This document shows, one piece after another, positions 1 to 8,155 of a DNA stretch of 55,892 bases. The notes under the pieces were generated by a model. That model saw nothing but the letters and a program-made list of their open reading frames with translations. It was not told the DNA's origin and ran no database searches. Both the position numbers and the translations under genes were made by a program. Each line of letters starts with the position of its first letter. The stretch's first letter is position 1. This DNA comes from Clostridiaceae bacterium UBA6085. GTDB lineage: Bacteria > Bacillota > Clostridia > Clostridiales > Clostridiaceae. The DNA lies in assembly GCA_002428605.1 (NCBI GenBank), contig DIXH01000037.1, forward strand, positions 1 through 55,892, in the 5' to 3' direction.

Positions 1-26
1 TGAGCTAATATTGACTATTCCAGAAC

Positions 27-623
27 ATGAGACAGATGCAGCACAAGGCAACGCTTGAGGCCATAAGGTCCGCAGTGGACAAGATGGTCGACTCGGTTGG
101 ATTTGATGAAATGACAATAAGGGATATATGCAAAGAGGTTGATATAACCGTAGGTACCTTCTATCATTATTTCAGCTCAAAGAATGAGCTGCTTAAGGAC
201 AGGTATATCAGGTCCAATGAGCATTTCCAGACATTCTATGAGGAAAATCTGGTTTCGCTGGATGAGCTCGAAGCTCTCAGACTTTTTTTAGACCATTACT
301 TTGAATTCTCCTCAACCCGAGTCTATCAGTTGTACAAGCGATTCATGCAGGTAAGGATAGATGAGTATGAAAAATGGTCTGCAACAGATCCCGACCTGAT
401 TAGAGGAATCATACTTGAGATCATCCAAAGCGGACAAAAACATGGAAGAATAAGGTCTGACAGAAGCGCTGAAGACATGGCTGAATTCATAAACATTTTG
501 CTTCAGGGCTTTACAACTACATATATCACATACGACAGGGAAGCTCCGAAAAGAAATGGAATAAAGGAAATCATAAAGGAATGCATAGATTCACTGGGAA
601 CTGGCAGCAGCAAGGGAATGTGA
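27..623 (+). CDS. TetR/AcrR-family transcriptional regulator
   Basis: DNA-binding repressor of 198 aa, the usual TetR length. Residues about 8-55 form the N-terminal helix-turn-helix, with the family pattern of a conserved Thr-Ile-Arg-Asp helix (MTIRDICKEVDI) followed by VGTFYHYFSSKNEL, the recognition helix and the Tyr-His-Tyr-Phe core. The remaining helical C-terminal domain, which binds ligand and dimerises, has no recognisable ligand signature. In-frame stops at 6-8 and 12-14 put the start at ATG 27 or ATG 36; no clear Shine-Dalgarno separates them. The gene ends at a strong hairpin shared with the opposite-strand cupin gene. Its target is unknown; TetR repressors often control a neighbour or themselves, and whatever lies to the left is outside the window. 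Confidence 0.93.
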   Translation: MRQMQHKATLEAIRSAVDKMVDSVGFDEMTIRDICKEVDITVGTFYHYFSSKNELLKDRYIRSNEHFQTFYEENLVSLDELEALRLFLDHYFEFSSTRVYQLYKRFMQVRIDEYEKWSATDPDLIRGIILEIIQSGQKHGRIRSDRSAEDMAEFINILLQGFTTTYITYDREAPKRNGIKEIIKECIDSLGTGSSKGM

Positions 624-664
624 ATATTCCCTGAAGGGCCGTTTTTTGGGACATGAATGAATTA

Positions 665-697
665 AGCCGGAGAATCACTCTGATTCTCCGGCTCTTT
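665..697. terminator. Bidirectional intrinsic terminator
   Basis: Thirteen-base-pair inverted repeat (AGCCGGAGAATCA / TGATTCTCCGGCT) with a three-base loop, followed by CTTT. It lies between the converging TetR and cupin genes and can serve both. Confidence 0.85.
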
Positions 698-700
698 CGG

Positions 701-1027
701 TTATGACTCCTTATAAAGTCTGGGACTTGGGGATTTGATGACGAACATGCTGAGCACTTCTTCATCTGAGTTCCCTACATTCATTTTAATGTTGTAGGGA
801 ATGCTTACAATGCTTCCTGCAGGATATCTGTGTGTTTCCTGGTCTCCCAGCTGGAGTGACAGGATTCCGCTTACGACGATCATGTATACATTCGAATTTG
901 AAAAATGTTCAGGCAGTCCTGCGCCCTTTGGGAATATGAAGTGGTTTATCAGGGCTGCATCGTCATCGATTATCTTCTCGACCTTCTTTTCATCGCCAAT
1001 TGTAAAGTTATAGAGTTTTTCAATCAT
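701..1027 (-). CDS. Small single-domain cupin protein
   Basis: Protein of 108 aa that fits a single cupin barrel. It has a Pro-Lys-Gly-Ala-Gly-Leu-Pro-Glu-His segment (residues about 33-42), where cupin motif 1 would supply metal ligands, then VSGILSLQLGDQE and a YPAGSIVSIPYNIKMNV stretch like motif 2. The metal-binding residues are only partly conserved, so it may be a binding or sensory cupin rather than an enzyme. It has a good AAGGAGCC ribosome-binding site. It is transcribed away from the Crp/Fnr gene at 1124, and the shared spacer holds a perfect inverted repeat 41-42 bases upstream of its predicted transcription start. Specific function unknown. Confidence 0.8.
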   Translation of the reverse strand: MIEKLYNFTIGDEKKVEKIIDDDAALINHFIFPKGAGLPEHFSNSNVYMIVVSGILSLQLGDQETHRYPAGSIVSIPYNIKMNVGNSDEEVLSMFVIKSPSPRLYKES

Positions 1028-1084
1028 TTTTGTAGGCTCCTTTTCCTTATTGGAAATCAGTATACTTCAAAATATCATTAAAGA

Positions 1085-1102
1085 GTGTTTCATAGGAAAC
1101 AC
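1085..1102. promoter_or_regulatory. Palindromic operator between cupin and Crp/Fnr genes
   Basis: Perfect inverted repeat GTGTTTC-ATAG-GAAACAC. For the leftward cupin gene there is a -10 box TATACT (complement of 1059-1064). A start near 1052 places the palindrome centre (1093.5) at about -41.5, the classical class II activator position for Crp/Fnr proteins. For the rightward gene the repeat sits just ahead of its ribosome-binding site (1108-1112), so binding there could repress that gene. The regulator assignment is inference from position. Confidence 0.6.
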
Positions 1103-1123
1103 TTGCTGGAGGCTTTTATTACT

Positions 1124-1816
1124 ATGGTGAGAATTACGGATACTTTGAAAGACATGCCAATGTTCAGTTCATTCGATGAAAGGGACCTTGACTCAATGGT
1201 CAGCAGAATGAAGGTCAGGGAGTATGGCAAGGGCCAGGTGGTCCACCTCCAGGGTGATGTATGCACTTCAATGGATGTTGTCACAGAAGGGAAGATATCT
1301 GTCGAGAGCATAGGTCCTGACGGCAGTATGCTCAGAGTGGCGACGTTCGGCAGAGGTTCGGTAATTGGGATGAACCTGTTGTTCTCTTCCAAGAACGGGT
1401 ACCCGATGACTGTAGTTGCAGATACAAGGTCGGTGATCGTATCGATACCGCGTGAGATGGTCCTTGAAATGGGAAGGGTGAGCTTCAGCTTCACAGAATG
1501 GCTTCTTATGGAGATTTCGGACAGGACCCTTCCTCTGACTGACAAGCTTGGGTCAATATCCATGAAGACCATAAGGCAGAAGGTCCTGGAATACCTTTAC
1601 GGGGAACACCTGAGGCAGAAGTCCCTTGAGATCAGGATGGACCTGTCAAAGAAGGAGCTCGCTGAGAGGCTCGGGATAAACAGGACTTCACTCAGCCGTG
1701 AGCTGGACAGGATGCGAAAAGAGGACCTTATTGATTTTGACAGGAAAAGCATCACGATAAGAGACATCGAAGCGGTTTCCGGGATAACTGCAGGAGATCC
1801 TCATATAAGGTATTGA
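1124..1816 (+). CDS. Crp/Fnr-family transcriptional regulator
   Basis: Cyclic-nucleotide-binding-fold regulator of about 230 aa. The N-terminal beta-roll contains MFSSFDERDLDSMVSRM and EGKISVESIGPDGSMLRV. A long dimerisation helix follows, then a winged HTH with KKELAERLGINRTSLSRELD, the Crp-family recognition helix. There is no N-terminal Cys cluster, so it is not a classical 4Fe-4S FNR. The reading frame is open back to a GTG at 1085, but that codon lies inside a palindrome. ATG 1124 has GGAGG at 1108-1112 and starts MVRITDTLKDMPMFS as family members do, so I prefer 1124. It is divergent from the cupin gene, its likely target. The MerR gene follows at short range and may be co-transcribed. 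Confidence 0.92.
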   Translation: MVRITDTLKDMPMFSSFDERDLDSMVSRMKVREYGKGQVVHLQGDVCTSMDVVTEGKISVESIGPDGSMLRVATFGRGSVIGMNLLFSSKNGYPMTVVADTRSVIVSIPREMVLEMGRVSFSFTEWLLMEISDRTLPLTDKLGSISMKTIRQKVLEYLYGEHLRQKSLEIRMDLSKKELAERLGINRTSLSRELDRMRKEDLIDFDRKSITIRDIEAVSGITAGDPHIRY

Positions 1817-1860
1817 CTCTCCCGCTGGGGGAGGCAGTAACATGGTGGCAGGAGGGAGAA

Positions 1861-2670
1861 ATGTACAGGATAGGTGAATTTTCTAAGCTGGCAAAGACTA
1901 CCATAAAGACTTTGAGGTACTATGACGAGCAGGGGCTTCTTGTTCCTGCATCGGTCGACGCTGAGACTGGCTACAGGCTCTACGGCACCGATCAGCTCGC
2001 AAGGCTCAGCAGGATCGTTTCTTTCAGGCAGGCAGGCTTGTCCCTTGAAGAGATTGGACGGATTTTAAGTGGTGAAGACCTTGAAAGCATACTCTCGGGA
2101 AGACTCAGGGAGCTTTCCATGGAGCAGGAGTCGGTCAATGACAGGATAAGAAGGATCAGAAGCCTCATTTCCCACCTGAAGGAGGAATATTTCATGGAAT
2201 ACCAGGCTGTTACAAAGGACCTTCCTGAATGCATCGTATATTCGAAAAGGATGGTTGTTCCTGACTACGACGCTTATTTCAGCGTAATACCGAAGCTTGG
2301 CGAGGAAGTGAAGAAGCATAATCCGGACCTTAAGTGCGTGGTTCCGGAATACAGCTTCATAATCTACCATGCCGGGGAATACAGGGAAAAGGACATCGAC
2401 ATGGAGTACTGTGAAGCGGTGGACAAGGTAGGTGTCGAGTTTGGTGATGTGGTGTTCAAAAAGATGGAAAGCATACCTGCAGTATGTGTCATGCACAAGG
2501 GACCTTACAGCTCGCTCGGGAAGGCATATGCATATGCCTTCAAGTTCATCGGGGAGAACGGATTTGTTGCTGCAGACAATCCTCGTGAAAGCTATATAGA
2601 CGGAATATGGAACAAGGAAGACGAATCAGAATGGCTTACTGAGGTCCAGATACCGGTGCGAAAGATATAA
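1861..2670 (+). CDS. MerR-family regulator with GyrI-like effector domain
   Basis: BmrR-type regulator of about 270 aa. Residues 1-70 are the MerR winged helix: MYRIGEFSKLAKTTIKTLRY, then YDEQGLLVPA and TGYRLY. A coiled-coil dimerisation helix follows (about 75-120). The C-terminal 150 residues form a GyrI/AraC-effector-binding domain that usually binds hydrophobic cations or drugs; its typical features KGPYSSLGKAYAYAFKFI and the terminal EVQIPV strand are present. The frame is open upstream to 1813, but ATG 1861 has GGAGG a few bases ahead and matches the family start exactly. Proteins of this type activate multidrug transporters by twisting promoters with a 19-base spacer; no transporter gene is adjacent, so the target is not evident. 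Confidence 0.93.
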   Translation: MYRIGEFSKLAKTTIKTLRYYDEQGLLVPASVDAETGYRLYGTDQLARLSRIVSFRQAGLSLEEIGRILSGEDLESILSGRLRELSMEQESVNDRIRRIRSLISHLKEEYFMEYQAVTKDLPECIVYSKRMVVPDYDAYFSVIPKLGEEVKKHNPDLKCVVPEYSFIIYHAGEYREKDIDMEYCEAVDKVGVEFGDVVFKKMESIPAVCVMHKGPYSSLGKAYAYAFKFIGENGFVAADNPRESYIDGIWNKEDESEWLTEVQIPVRKI

Positions 2671-2724
2671 AAAGCGGCTGAAACTGCAGTTCATCAAAGT
2701 TTTACAATTAAAGGAACAGGCACT

Positions 2725-2747
2725 GGAGCCCTTTCGGGCTCCTTTTC
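2725..2747 (+). terminator. Intrinsic terminator after MerR gene
   Basis: GGAGCCC-TTTC-GGGCTCC hairpin followed by TTTTC, 54 bases after the MerR stop codon. Confidence 0.85.
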
Positions 2748-2821
2748 ATTTGCATGGTGTTGAGAAATGGTTTTCAATAACTGATAATGGAAATAGGAAG
2801 AATTGATGCGAGGTGAAGTAT

Positions 2822-5272
2822 ATGGACAGCTTAGACAGATTCAGGGTGCCGCTTGAAAAACTGAGGAAGATCTGTGAGTGCAGCGAGGAGCTTGCGTCCT
2901 GCGGTTCGTCCGGAGATATTCCGTCATATGAGGGGGTCATCGGTCAGGACAGGGCGGTGGAATCCATGCATTTCGGACTGTCGATGGATGTTCCCGGCTA
3001 CAACATATTCGTTGTCGGACAGCATGGAACAGGAAGGAGCACATATACCCAGACCATATTGCAGCAGGCTGCAATGAAAAGACCTGCACCGAAGGACTGG
3101 TGCTATGTCAACAATTTCCTGGACAAGGACAGGCCGGTTGCAGTTTCACTCCCTGCCGGACAGGGAAAGTCATTCCAGAAGGATATGGATATTCTGATCG
3201 AAGAGCTTAAGTCTTCAATGCCCAAGGCATTCGAGCAGGGAGCCTATGAGCAGAAGAGGGATGCGATAGTAAGAAACCTTCAGGAAACCATGGAAAAGCT
3301 TTATGGCAGCGTGGAAGAGGAAGCGGTAAGGGAAGGCTTCACGATGAAGCAGGTTCCGCCGCGGTTCGTCTTCATACCGGTCAAGGATGGAGTGCCGATG
3401 CCCCAGGACCAATATGAGAAGCTCACTTCGCAGGAGCGGGCTGTACTCGATGAAAAGGGCAGAAGGCTTATGAAGAGGCTGGATGAGTCGATGAGGCAGG
3501 GCCAGGAGCTGGAAAGGCAGGCAAGGGAAGAGATGACCGAGCTTGAAAGGCAGGTGGCGATGTCTGCGGCAGCCCAGAGGGTGGGTATACTTAAGGCGAA
3601 ATATGCTGATGTCCCTAAGATCGTCGAGTACCTGTTCATGGTGCTGAAGGATGTGGTGGACAACTACAACCTCTTCAGGGCTGGCGAAGCGCCGAAGGCT
3701 CCCGAGGCACCTCAGGCGATGCAGGGCTTCAAGGAAGAGTCTGATCCGTTTGTAAAGTACAAGGTCAATCTGTTCGTAAACAATGAGAGGTGCAAGGGTG
3801 CACCTGTCATCATAGAGTCGAATCCGAACTACTACAACCTTTTCGGAAAGCTTGAATACATGAGCCACATGCTCTCTGTAAGCACCGATTTCACCATGCT
3901 CAGGGCAGGAGCAATACATAAGGCCAATGGTGGATATCTGGTGGTTCAGGCGAAGGACATACTGACAGACCCCTATGTCTGGGAAGCATTGAAGAAGGCC
4001 CTCAAGTACAGGCAGACGGCCGTAGAAAACATTGGAGAGCAGTACAGGCTGATACCTGCCGGAAGCTTGAGACCGGAGCCTTTGCCCCTTGACCTGAAGA
4101 TAGTTGTCATCAGCAATCCACAGCTATATTATCTGCTGTATACCCTGGATGATGATTTCCAGAGGCTGTTCAAGGTAAAGGTGGACTTTGATGTCGATAT
4201 GCCGAGGACTCCTGCTAACATCTGCCAGTACGCTGATTTCGTATCAGCGACCTGCAGCAAGGATGAGCTTCTGCCTTTTGGCAGGGATGCTGTGGCAAAG
4301 GTGATCGAATACGGCTCAAGGCTTGCAGGAAACCAGAACAAGCTTTCAACAAGGTTCAATGAAGTGACTGAGATAATCTACGAGGCCGCATCCTTCGCCA
4401 AAGCGGACAAGGTGACCGAAGTCAGGGCAGCCCACGTTGACACTGCAGTAAGGCATAAGAAGTACAGGGCAGGCATCCTTGAGGAAAAGATACAGGAGCA
4501 TATCTTGAAGGGCAAGATGCTGATAAGGACTGAAGGGAAGGAGGTCGGGCAGATCAATGGTCTGTCGGTCATATCGACAGGCGGCAACATGTTCGGAATG
4601 CCGTCGAGGATCACTGCAAGGACCTATTCCGGCAGAGGCGGAATAATCAACATCGAGAGAGAGACCCAGATGAGCGGTCAGATCCACACAAAAGGAGTTC
4701 TCACATTGTCTGGTTACCTCGGAGGGAAGTTCGCTCAGAAGAAGCCTCTGGGCTTTACAGCTCAGATCACATTCGAGCAGTCCTATGAAGGCGTCGACGG
4801 AGACAGCGCTTCAAGCACGGAGCTTTATGCCATACTATCCAGTCTGTCAGGGATACCTCTAAGGCAGGATATTGCAGTAACTGGTTCCGTAGACCAGAGG
4901 GGTAAGGTTCAGCCTATAGGAGGAGCCACAGAAAAGATCGAAGGCTTCTTCGACATTTGCGCTTCAAGAGGCCTTACAGGAACACAGGGAGTCATGATAC
5001 CGGTTCAGAACATCGATGACCTGATGCTTAAGGATGAGGTTATTGATGCTGTAAAGAACGGGAAATTTACAATATATGCAGTAAAGGAAATCGATGAAGG
5101 CATTGAAGTCCTTACCGGGATGCCTGCAGGTGAGCTTAAGGAAGACGGGACATACCCTGATGGCACGGTATTCCACGCGGCAGAGAGAAGACTGCATGAA
5201 TTCACAAAGGCACTTGAGCCGCCGCATATACCTGGGATGAAGAATGACATGAGGAGAAGGAACAGAAGGTAG
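2822..5272 (+). CDS. Lon-like ATP-dependent protease (S16 family)
   Basis: Cytoplasmic AAA+ protease of about 816 aa, of the Lon-like group found widely in Clostridia (AAA region of the AAA_32 type plus S16 domain), not the classical LonA. The N-terminal part has a Walker A-like GQHGTGRST (residues about 65-73). A charged, probably coiled-coil stretch lies near 200-250. Near 385-460 is the second ATPase segment with MLRAGAIHKANGGYLVVQA and a conserved Arg-Leu-Phe-Lys-Val motif. The C-terminal S16 domain has the catalytic Ser in VDGDSASS (about 660) and the catalytic Lys in ATEKIEGFF (about 704). ATG 2822 is preferred over GTG 2813 because AGGTGA lies just before it. It stands alone between two terminators. 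Likely role: quality-control proteolysis. Confidence 0.93.
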   Translation: MDSLDRFRVPLEKLRKICECSEELASCGSSGDIPSYEGVIGQDRAVESMHFGLSMDVPGYNIFVVGQHGTGRSTYTQTILQQAAMKRPAPKDWCYVNNFLDKDRPVAVSLPAGQGKSFQKDMDILIEELKSSMPKAFEQGAYEQKRDAIVRNLQETMEKLYGSVEEEAVREGFTMKQVPPRFVFIPVKDGVPMPQDQYEKLTSQERAVLDEKGRRLMKRLDESMRQGQELERQAREEMTELERQVAMSAAAQRVGILKAKYADVPKIVEYLFMVLKDVVDNYNLFRAGEAPKAPEAPQAMQGFKEESDPFVKYKVNLFVNNERCKGAPVIIESNPNYYNLFGKLEYMSHMLSVSTDFTMLRAGAIHKANGGYLVVQAKDILTDPYVWEALKKALKYRQTAVENIGEQYRLIPAGSLRPEPLPLDLKIVVISNPQLYYLLYTLDDDFQRLFKVKVDFDVDMPRTPANICQYADFVSATCSKDELLPFGRDAVAKVIEYGSRLAGNQNKLSTRFNEVTEIIYEAASFAKADKVTEVRAAHVDTAVRHKKYRAGILEEKIQEHILKGKMLIRTEGKEVGQINGLSVISTGGNMFGMPSRITARTYSGRGGIINIERETQMSGQIHTKGVLTLSGYLGGKFAQKKPLGFTAQITFEQSYEGVDGDSASSTELYAILSSLSGIPLRQDIAVTGSVDQRGKVQPIGGATEKIEGFFDICASRGLTGTQGVMIPVQNIDDLMLKDEVIDAVKNGKFTIYAVKEIDEGIEVLTGMPAGELKEDGTYPDGTVFHAAERRLHEFTKALEPPHIPGMKNDMRRRNRR

Positions 5273-5343
5273 TCAAATCTCCACAATTCCTCCATAACCT
5301 CCGTTTAGAATGCATAGTGTATTCAAATAAACGGAGGTTTGTC

Positions 5344-6051
5344 ATGAAAAGAAAGATATTTGTGATCATAGCTGCTGCGGCAGCGTCCGCGGCGATACTC
5401 GCTTCCTGCGGCACGAAGGCTGAACCCGAAGCGCCAAAGGATCCTGGCATAGCAGCTTTTGAGAGGGTGCTTGCATCAGACCCCAAGAGTGTGGGTTTCC
5501 ATGAGGAGCTGTCCCATTATGGCTTTGCACTTGCTTCAGGTGAAAAATTCGAGTGGTCCAAGGACATGGGAGAGAATAAGGCTGACCTTGCAATGGTGAT
5601 GCCGGCAAAGGAATTCATCGATGCAGGTCTGGATGTTACAAGGCTTGATCCGGCAGACTGGCTTTATGCTGAGGCTGAACCGGCACACGGTACGCCGGCA
5701 CTTCTCATTAAGCTCTGGAACGTAGCGGATGAGAAGGGTGAAGCTAAGAATGAGCCGGAAGCCATGGAGAAGATCGTGGCAGCCGACAAGGATATCCTCG
5801 CTTACCATGAGGAAAAGGACCATTTCGCATTATTCATGGGTGAAGGCTTTGAAGTGGTATGGGCGGATGACCTGAAGGCTCAGGCCGAGGACCTTGTGTT
5901 CGTACTAAAGGCTGAACCTCTTGTTGCTGCAGGACTTGATATCGCGAAGCTTGAAGGCTTTGGCTGGTCGTTCAAGGCATCTAGCAACGACAACATGGGA
6001 ATGGGAGCCAATCCTGACCAGATAGTAAAGTCATTTGACCTGGTAAAATAA
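5344..6051 (+). CDS. Lipoprotein with two copies of one domain
   Basis: Secreted lipoprotein of about 235 aa, function unknown. The start ATG 5344 follows GGAGG closely. Signal peptide MKRKIFVIIAAAAASAAILA ends at a lipobox with Cys22 (Leu-Ala-Ser-Cys). The mature part contains the same roughly 60-residue unit twice. In the first, FHEELSHYGFALASGEKFEW leads to PAKEFIDAGLDVTRL; in the second, YHEEKDHFALFMGEGFEVVW leads to KAEPLVAAGLDIAKLEGFGW. I do not recognise the unit. It is monocistronic, preceded by a short spacer and followed by a terminator. The repeated acidic and aromatic pattern suggests an extracytoplasmic binding domain, but that is a guess. Confidence 0.85.
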   Translation: MKRKIFVIIAAAAASAAILASCGTKAEPEAPKDPGIAAFERVLASDPKSVGFHEELSHYGFALASGEKFEWSKDMGENKADLAMVMPAKEFIDAGLDVTRLDPADWLYAEAEPAHGTPALLIKLWNVADEKGEAKNEPEAMEKIVAADKDILAYHEEKDHFALFMGEGFEVVWADDLKAQAEDLVFVLKAEPLVAAGLDIAKLEGFGWSFKASSNDNMGMGANPDQIVKSFDLVK

Positions 6052-6067
6052 AGAATCAGAGTATTGA

Positions 6068-6102
6068 GAAGGCCTGCACTCCATTGGGGGGTGCAGGCCT
6101 TC
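6068..6102. terminator. Bidirectional intrinsic terminator
   Basis: Twelve-base-pair stem GAAGGCCTGCAC / GTGCAGGCCTTC with an 11-base loop, between the converging lipoprotein and DNA-repair genes. Confidence 0.85.
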
Positions 6103-6109
6103 TCGACAG

Positions 6110-6796
6110 CTATACTTTTTTCCTTAGCTTCCTGACCAAGTCCTTCCCTGAATCATCTACCTGCCTCGACTCGATTATCTTGCGGATCGACATCCTGCGA
6201 AGTGTATCATCAATACCGTCATTTTCAAGTACGACAAGAGTCTTTTCAGGAAACCTGACATAGCAAATGGATAGGGTCCATGCTGCTGCAACCGCTGCAT
6301 AGTATCCTGTTGAAGCAGGTCTGGATGCAGCCTGAAGCACCCTGTCTATGTATTCCTCATTGACAAAGTAATTCAGCATCATCACGAATGCGAATCGGGA
6401 ATCGAACTCTTCAGCCGAGGCTGCATACGGCTGGATGAAGTCCCAGACCAGTCCGGGATGCCTGCCTGTGAACTTGAGACCGGAACAGAAGCTGTCACAA
6501 ACTCCCCAATTATTCACCCTTGGTATGAATGATCTGGCAAGTCCAAGCTTTTCAGCTGGACTGGCATCTGCATATCCAATTACCATCCCCTGGAGCATGA
6601 TTTCTTCATAATATAACATGTCCTCTGACTCTACATAGGTTCTCCAGTCTGATTTTGCGATCTCCCGGGCTATTTTTCTGAGTTTCGGAAGCCTCACACC
6701 GAGGATATTCCCGGTACCGGGCAATAGCTTTGCAGTAAATTCCCTGTAGACCTCCTCTGCGGATCCAAGAAGTATATTTCTAATCTCTGATACCAT
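6110..6796 (-). CDS. DNA alkylation repair protein (AlkD-like HEAT-repeat)
   Basis: AlkD-family protein of about 228 aa built of HEAT-like helices, which removes bulky or cationic alkylated bases without flipping them. Family features seen: start MVSEIRNILLGSAEEVYREF, GVRLPKLRKIAREIAK, the conserved VNNWGVCDSFCSGL segment that carries a catalytic-site Trp and Asp, and DDTLRRMSIRKIIES near the end. The frame extends upstream to a TTG at 6826 and an ATG at 6814. ATG 6796 has GGAG seven bases ahead and fits the family N-terminus, so I chose it. It is expressed leftward from the spacer it shares with the LacI gene, and no partner gene is adjacent. Confidence 0.9.
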   Translation of the reverse strand: MVSEIRNILLGSAEEVYREFTAKLLPGTGNILGVRLPKLRKIAREIAKSDWRTYVESEDMLYYEEIMLQGMVIGYADASPAEKLGLARSFIPRVNNWGVCDSFCSGLKFTGRHPGLVWDFIQPYAASAEEFDSRFAFVMMLNYFVNEEYIDRVLQAASRPASTGYYAAVAAAWTLSICYVRFPEKTLVVLENDGIDDTLRRMSIRKIIESRQVDDSGKDLVRKLRKKV

Positions 6797-7030
6797 AAAT
6801 TCACTCCATTCCATTTTTTCAGTCAATCCAATTATAGGTTCAATTGGTCTAGATTCATACTCTTGAAATTTAAAGGATCATTGGAAAACATCTCCTGCTG
6901 ATATATTTAAATTATATTGATTCAGAAATATCTCTGAAATATTCCAAGAGGATTGGAAATTGTATATTGGATTTTACTTGAATAATTGACAAAGCATTAA
7001 ATATTCTGAAAATATACAAACTTCATGCGA

Positions 7031-7059
7031 TTGACTCGGATTTGTCTTATGCATATAAT
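7031..7059 (+). promoter_or_regulatory. Promoter of the LacI-family gene
   Basis: TTGACT at 7031-7036, a 17-base spacer and TATAAT at 7054-7059: a near-consensus housekeeping sigma promoter, 33 bases upstream of the LacI-family start codon. Confidence 0.8.
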
Positions 7060-7071
7060 GACAACGTAGGA
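7060..7071. promoter_or_regulatory. Operator of the LacI-family regulator (imperfect copy)
   Basis: GACAACGTAGGA directly abuts the -10 box and covers the expected transcription start. Its first eight bases equal the perfect palindrome at 8144-8155; the right half is degenerate. The position fits autorepression. Confidence 0.55.
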
Positions 7072-7091
7072 CATTTGAGGAGCAAAAGATA

Positions 7092-8099
7092 ATGATAAGC
7101 AGAGTAACGATAACCGATATTGCAGAAAAGTGCGGAGTATCAATAAAGACTGTATCCAGGGTCTTGAACCAGAGTCCTGATGTTAAGCCTGCTACCAGGG
7201 AAAAGGTCCTTGCAGCAATGAAGGAAGAGGGCTATCAGGTAAATCTGTTTGCAAGAGGACTTAAAGGAAGCAGGACAAATATCATAATCGTGTTCATAGA
7301 CAGGCATCAGGAAGAGCACTTCAGCCTGTGGCACAACATTATGATCAAATACCTCATCCAGTATGCAAAGAAGAACAATCTGAAGATAGTGATCTCACCG
7401 TCGAACAGTGAGGAATACCTTGAGGATGAGACCGACGGCTTCTATCTGCTTTCAAGCGGAGTAGCTGACGGAGCGATACTTCTTGAGAACGTCAAGAACG
7501 ACAAGAGGGTCGAATATCTTGAGGAGCATGGGATACCTTATGTCGTATTCGGAGAGCCCGAAGATGAAGATATCTATTCAGTCAGTCTGGATAATTACGA
7601 TGTAGGCTTCAAGGGCGGAAGTTTTCTTGTCGGCAAGGGTTTCAGGGATATAGTGTTCATGCTTGGTGAAACGAGGTTCCTTTCAAACCAGAGAAGGATC
7701 AGGGGATTCCTGGATGCGATTGAAGGTACGGATACAAATCACGAGGTAGTCCCGGGAATCGATACGATAGAGAAGGCCTACAGGGAGACGCTGTCCATAC
7801 TTGACAGGCGGAGAGTAGATGCATTCTTCGTTTCGGGAGACGAGAGGGCTATCGGTGTATACAGGGCAATTTATGAAAAATCCTTGAGAATTCCAAAGGA
7901 TGTGGCTGTGCTGGGTATAGACAACATACCACAGGGAAAGTACATGTTTCCGCCGATGTCCACCATCGACCAGGATTTCGAGAAGCTTGCAGGTGAATGC
8001 ATCTGCAGGGTGGTGATGCTGCTCCGGGGTGACGTCCCTGAAGACATCAAGAAAAAGATACTGGTCCCAGGCGGGATAATTGAACGTGACTCCACTTGA
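7092..8099 (+). CDS. LacI-family transcriptional regulator
   Basis: Repressor of 335 aa, the normal LacI/GalR length. The N-terminal HTH is TITDIAEKCGVSIKTVSRVL, with the hinge region near residues 45-60. The periplasmic-binding-protein-like sensor domain follows, including VDAFFVSGDERAIGVYRAI, AVLGIDN and PMSTIDQDFEKLA, the usual C-terminal landmarks. The effector sugar cannot be read from sequence. It has a GAGGAGC ribosome-binding site and its own strong promoter with an operator-like site at the start of transcription. It precedes the ABC transporter and carbohydrate enzymes, and a matching perfect operator lies in the spacer before them, so it is very likely the local repressor of that regulon. 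Confidence 0.93.
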   Translation: MISRVTITDIAEKCGVSIKTVSRVLNQSPDVKPATREKVLAAMKEEGYQVNLFARGLKGSRTNIIIVFIDRHQEEHFSLWHNIMIKYLIQYAKKNNLKIVISPSNSEEYLEDETDGFYLLSSGVADGAILLENVKNDKRVEYLEEHGIPYVVFGEPEDEDIYSVSLDNYDVGFKGGSFLVGKGFRDIVFMLGETRFLSNQRRIRGFLDAIEGTDTNHEVVPGIDTIEKAYRETLSILDRRRVDAFFVSGDERAIGVYRAIYEKSLRIPKDVAVLGIDNIPQGKYMFPPMSTIDQDFEKLAGECICRVVMLLRGDVPEDIKKKILVPGGIIERDST

Positions 8100-8137
8100 G
8101 TAGAAGTCAGCAGATCGCGGAAACGTGATTTGCGCTC

Positions 8138-8155
8138 TAAAATGACAACGTTGTC
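8138..8155 (+). promoter_or_regulatory. Operator-promoter of the carbohydrate transport operon
   Basis: A -10-like TAAAAT (8138-8143) runs into the perfect palindrome GACAAC-GTTGTC (8144-8155), a CG-centred LacI-type operator. The layout copies that at the LacI gene (TATAAT then GACAACGT). No good -35 box is visible 17-18 bases upstream, so the promoter may be intrinsically weak. About 210 bases of leader follow, including a run of eight G at 8309-8316. Confidence 0.65.

Noticed and set aside
3215..3919. Long antisense reading frame opposite the Lon-like gene
   Set aside because: It mirrors the codon pattern of the true gene, has no ribosome-binding site and no recognisable domain.
6827..7030. 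Small gene in the spacer before the LacI gene
   Set aside because: A/T-rich with frequent stops in all frames; it is explained by divergent promoters.
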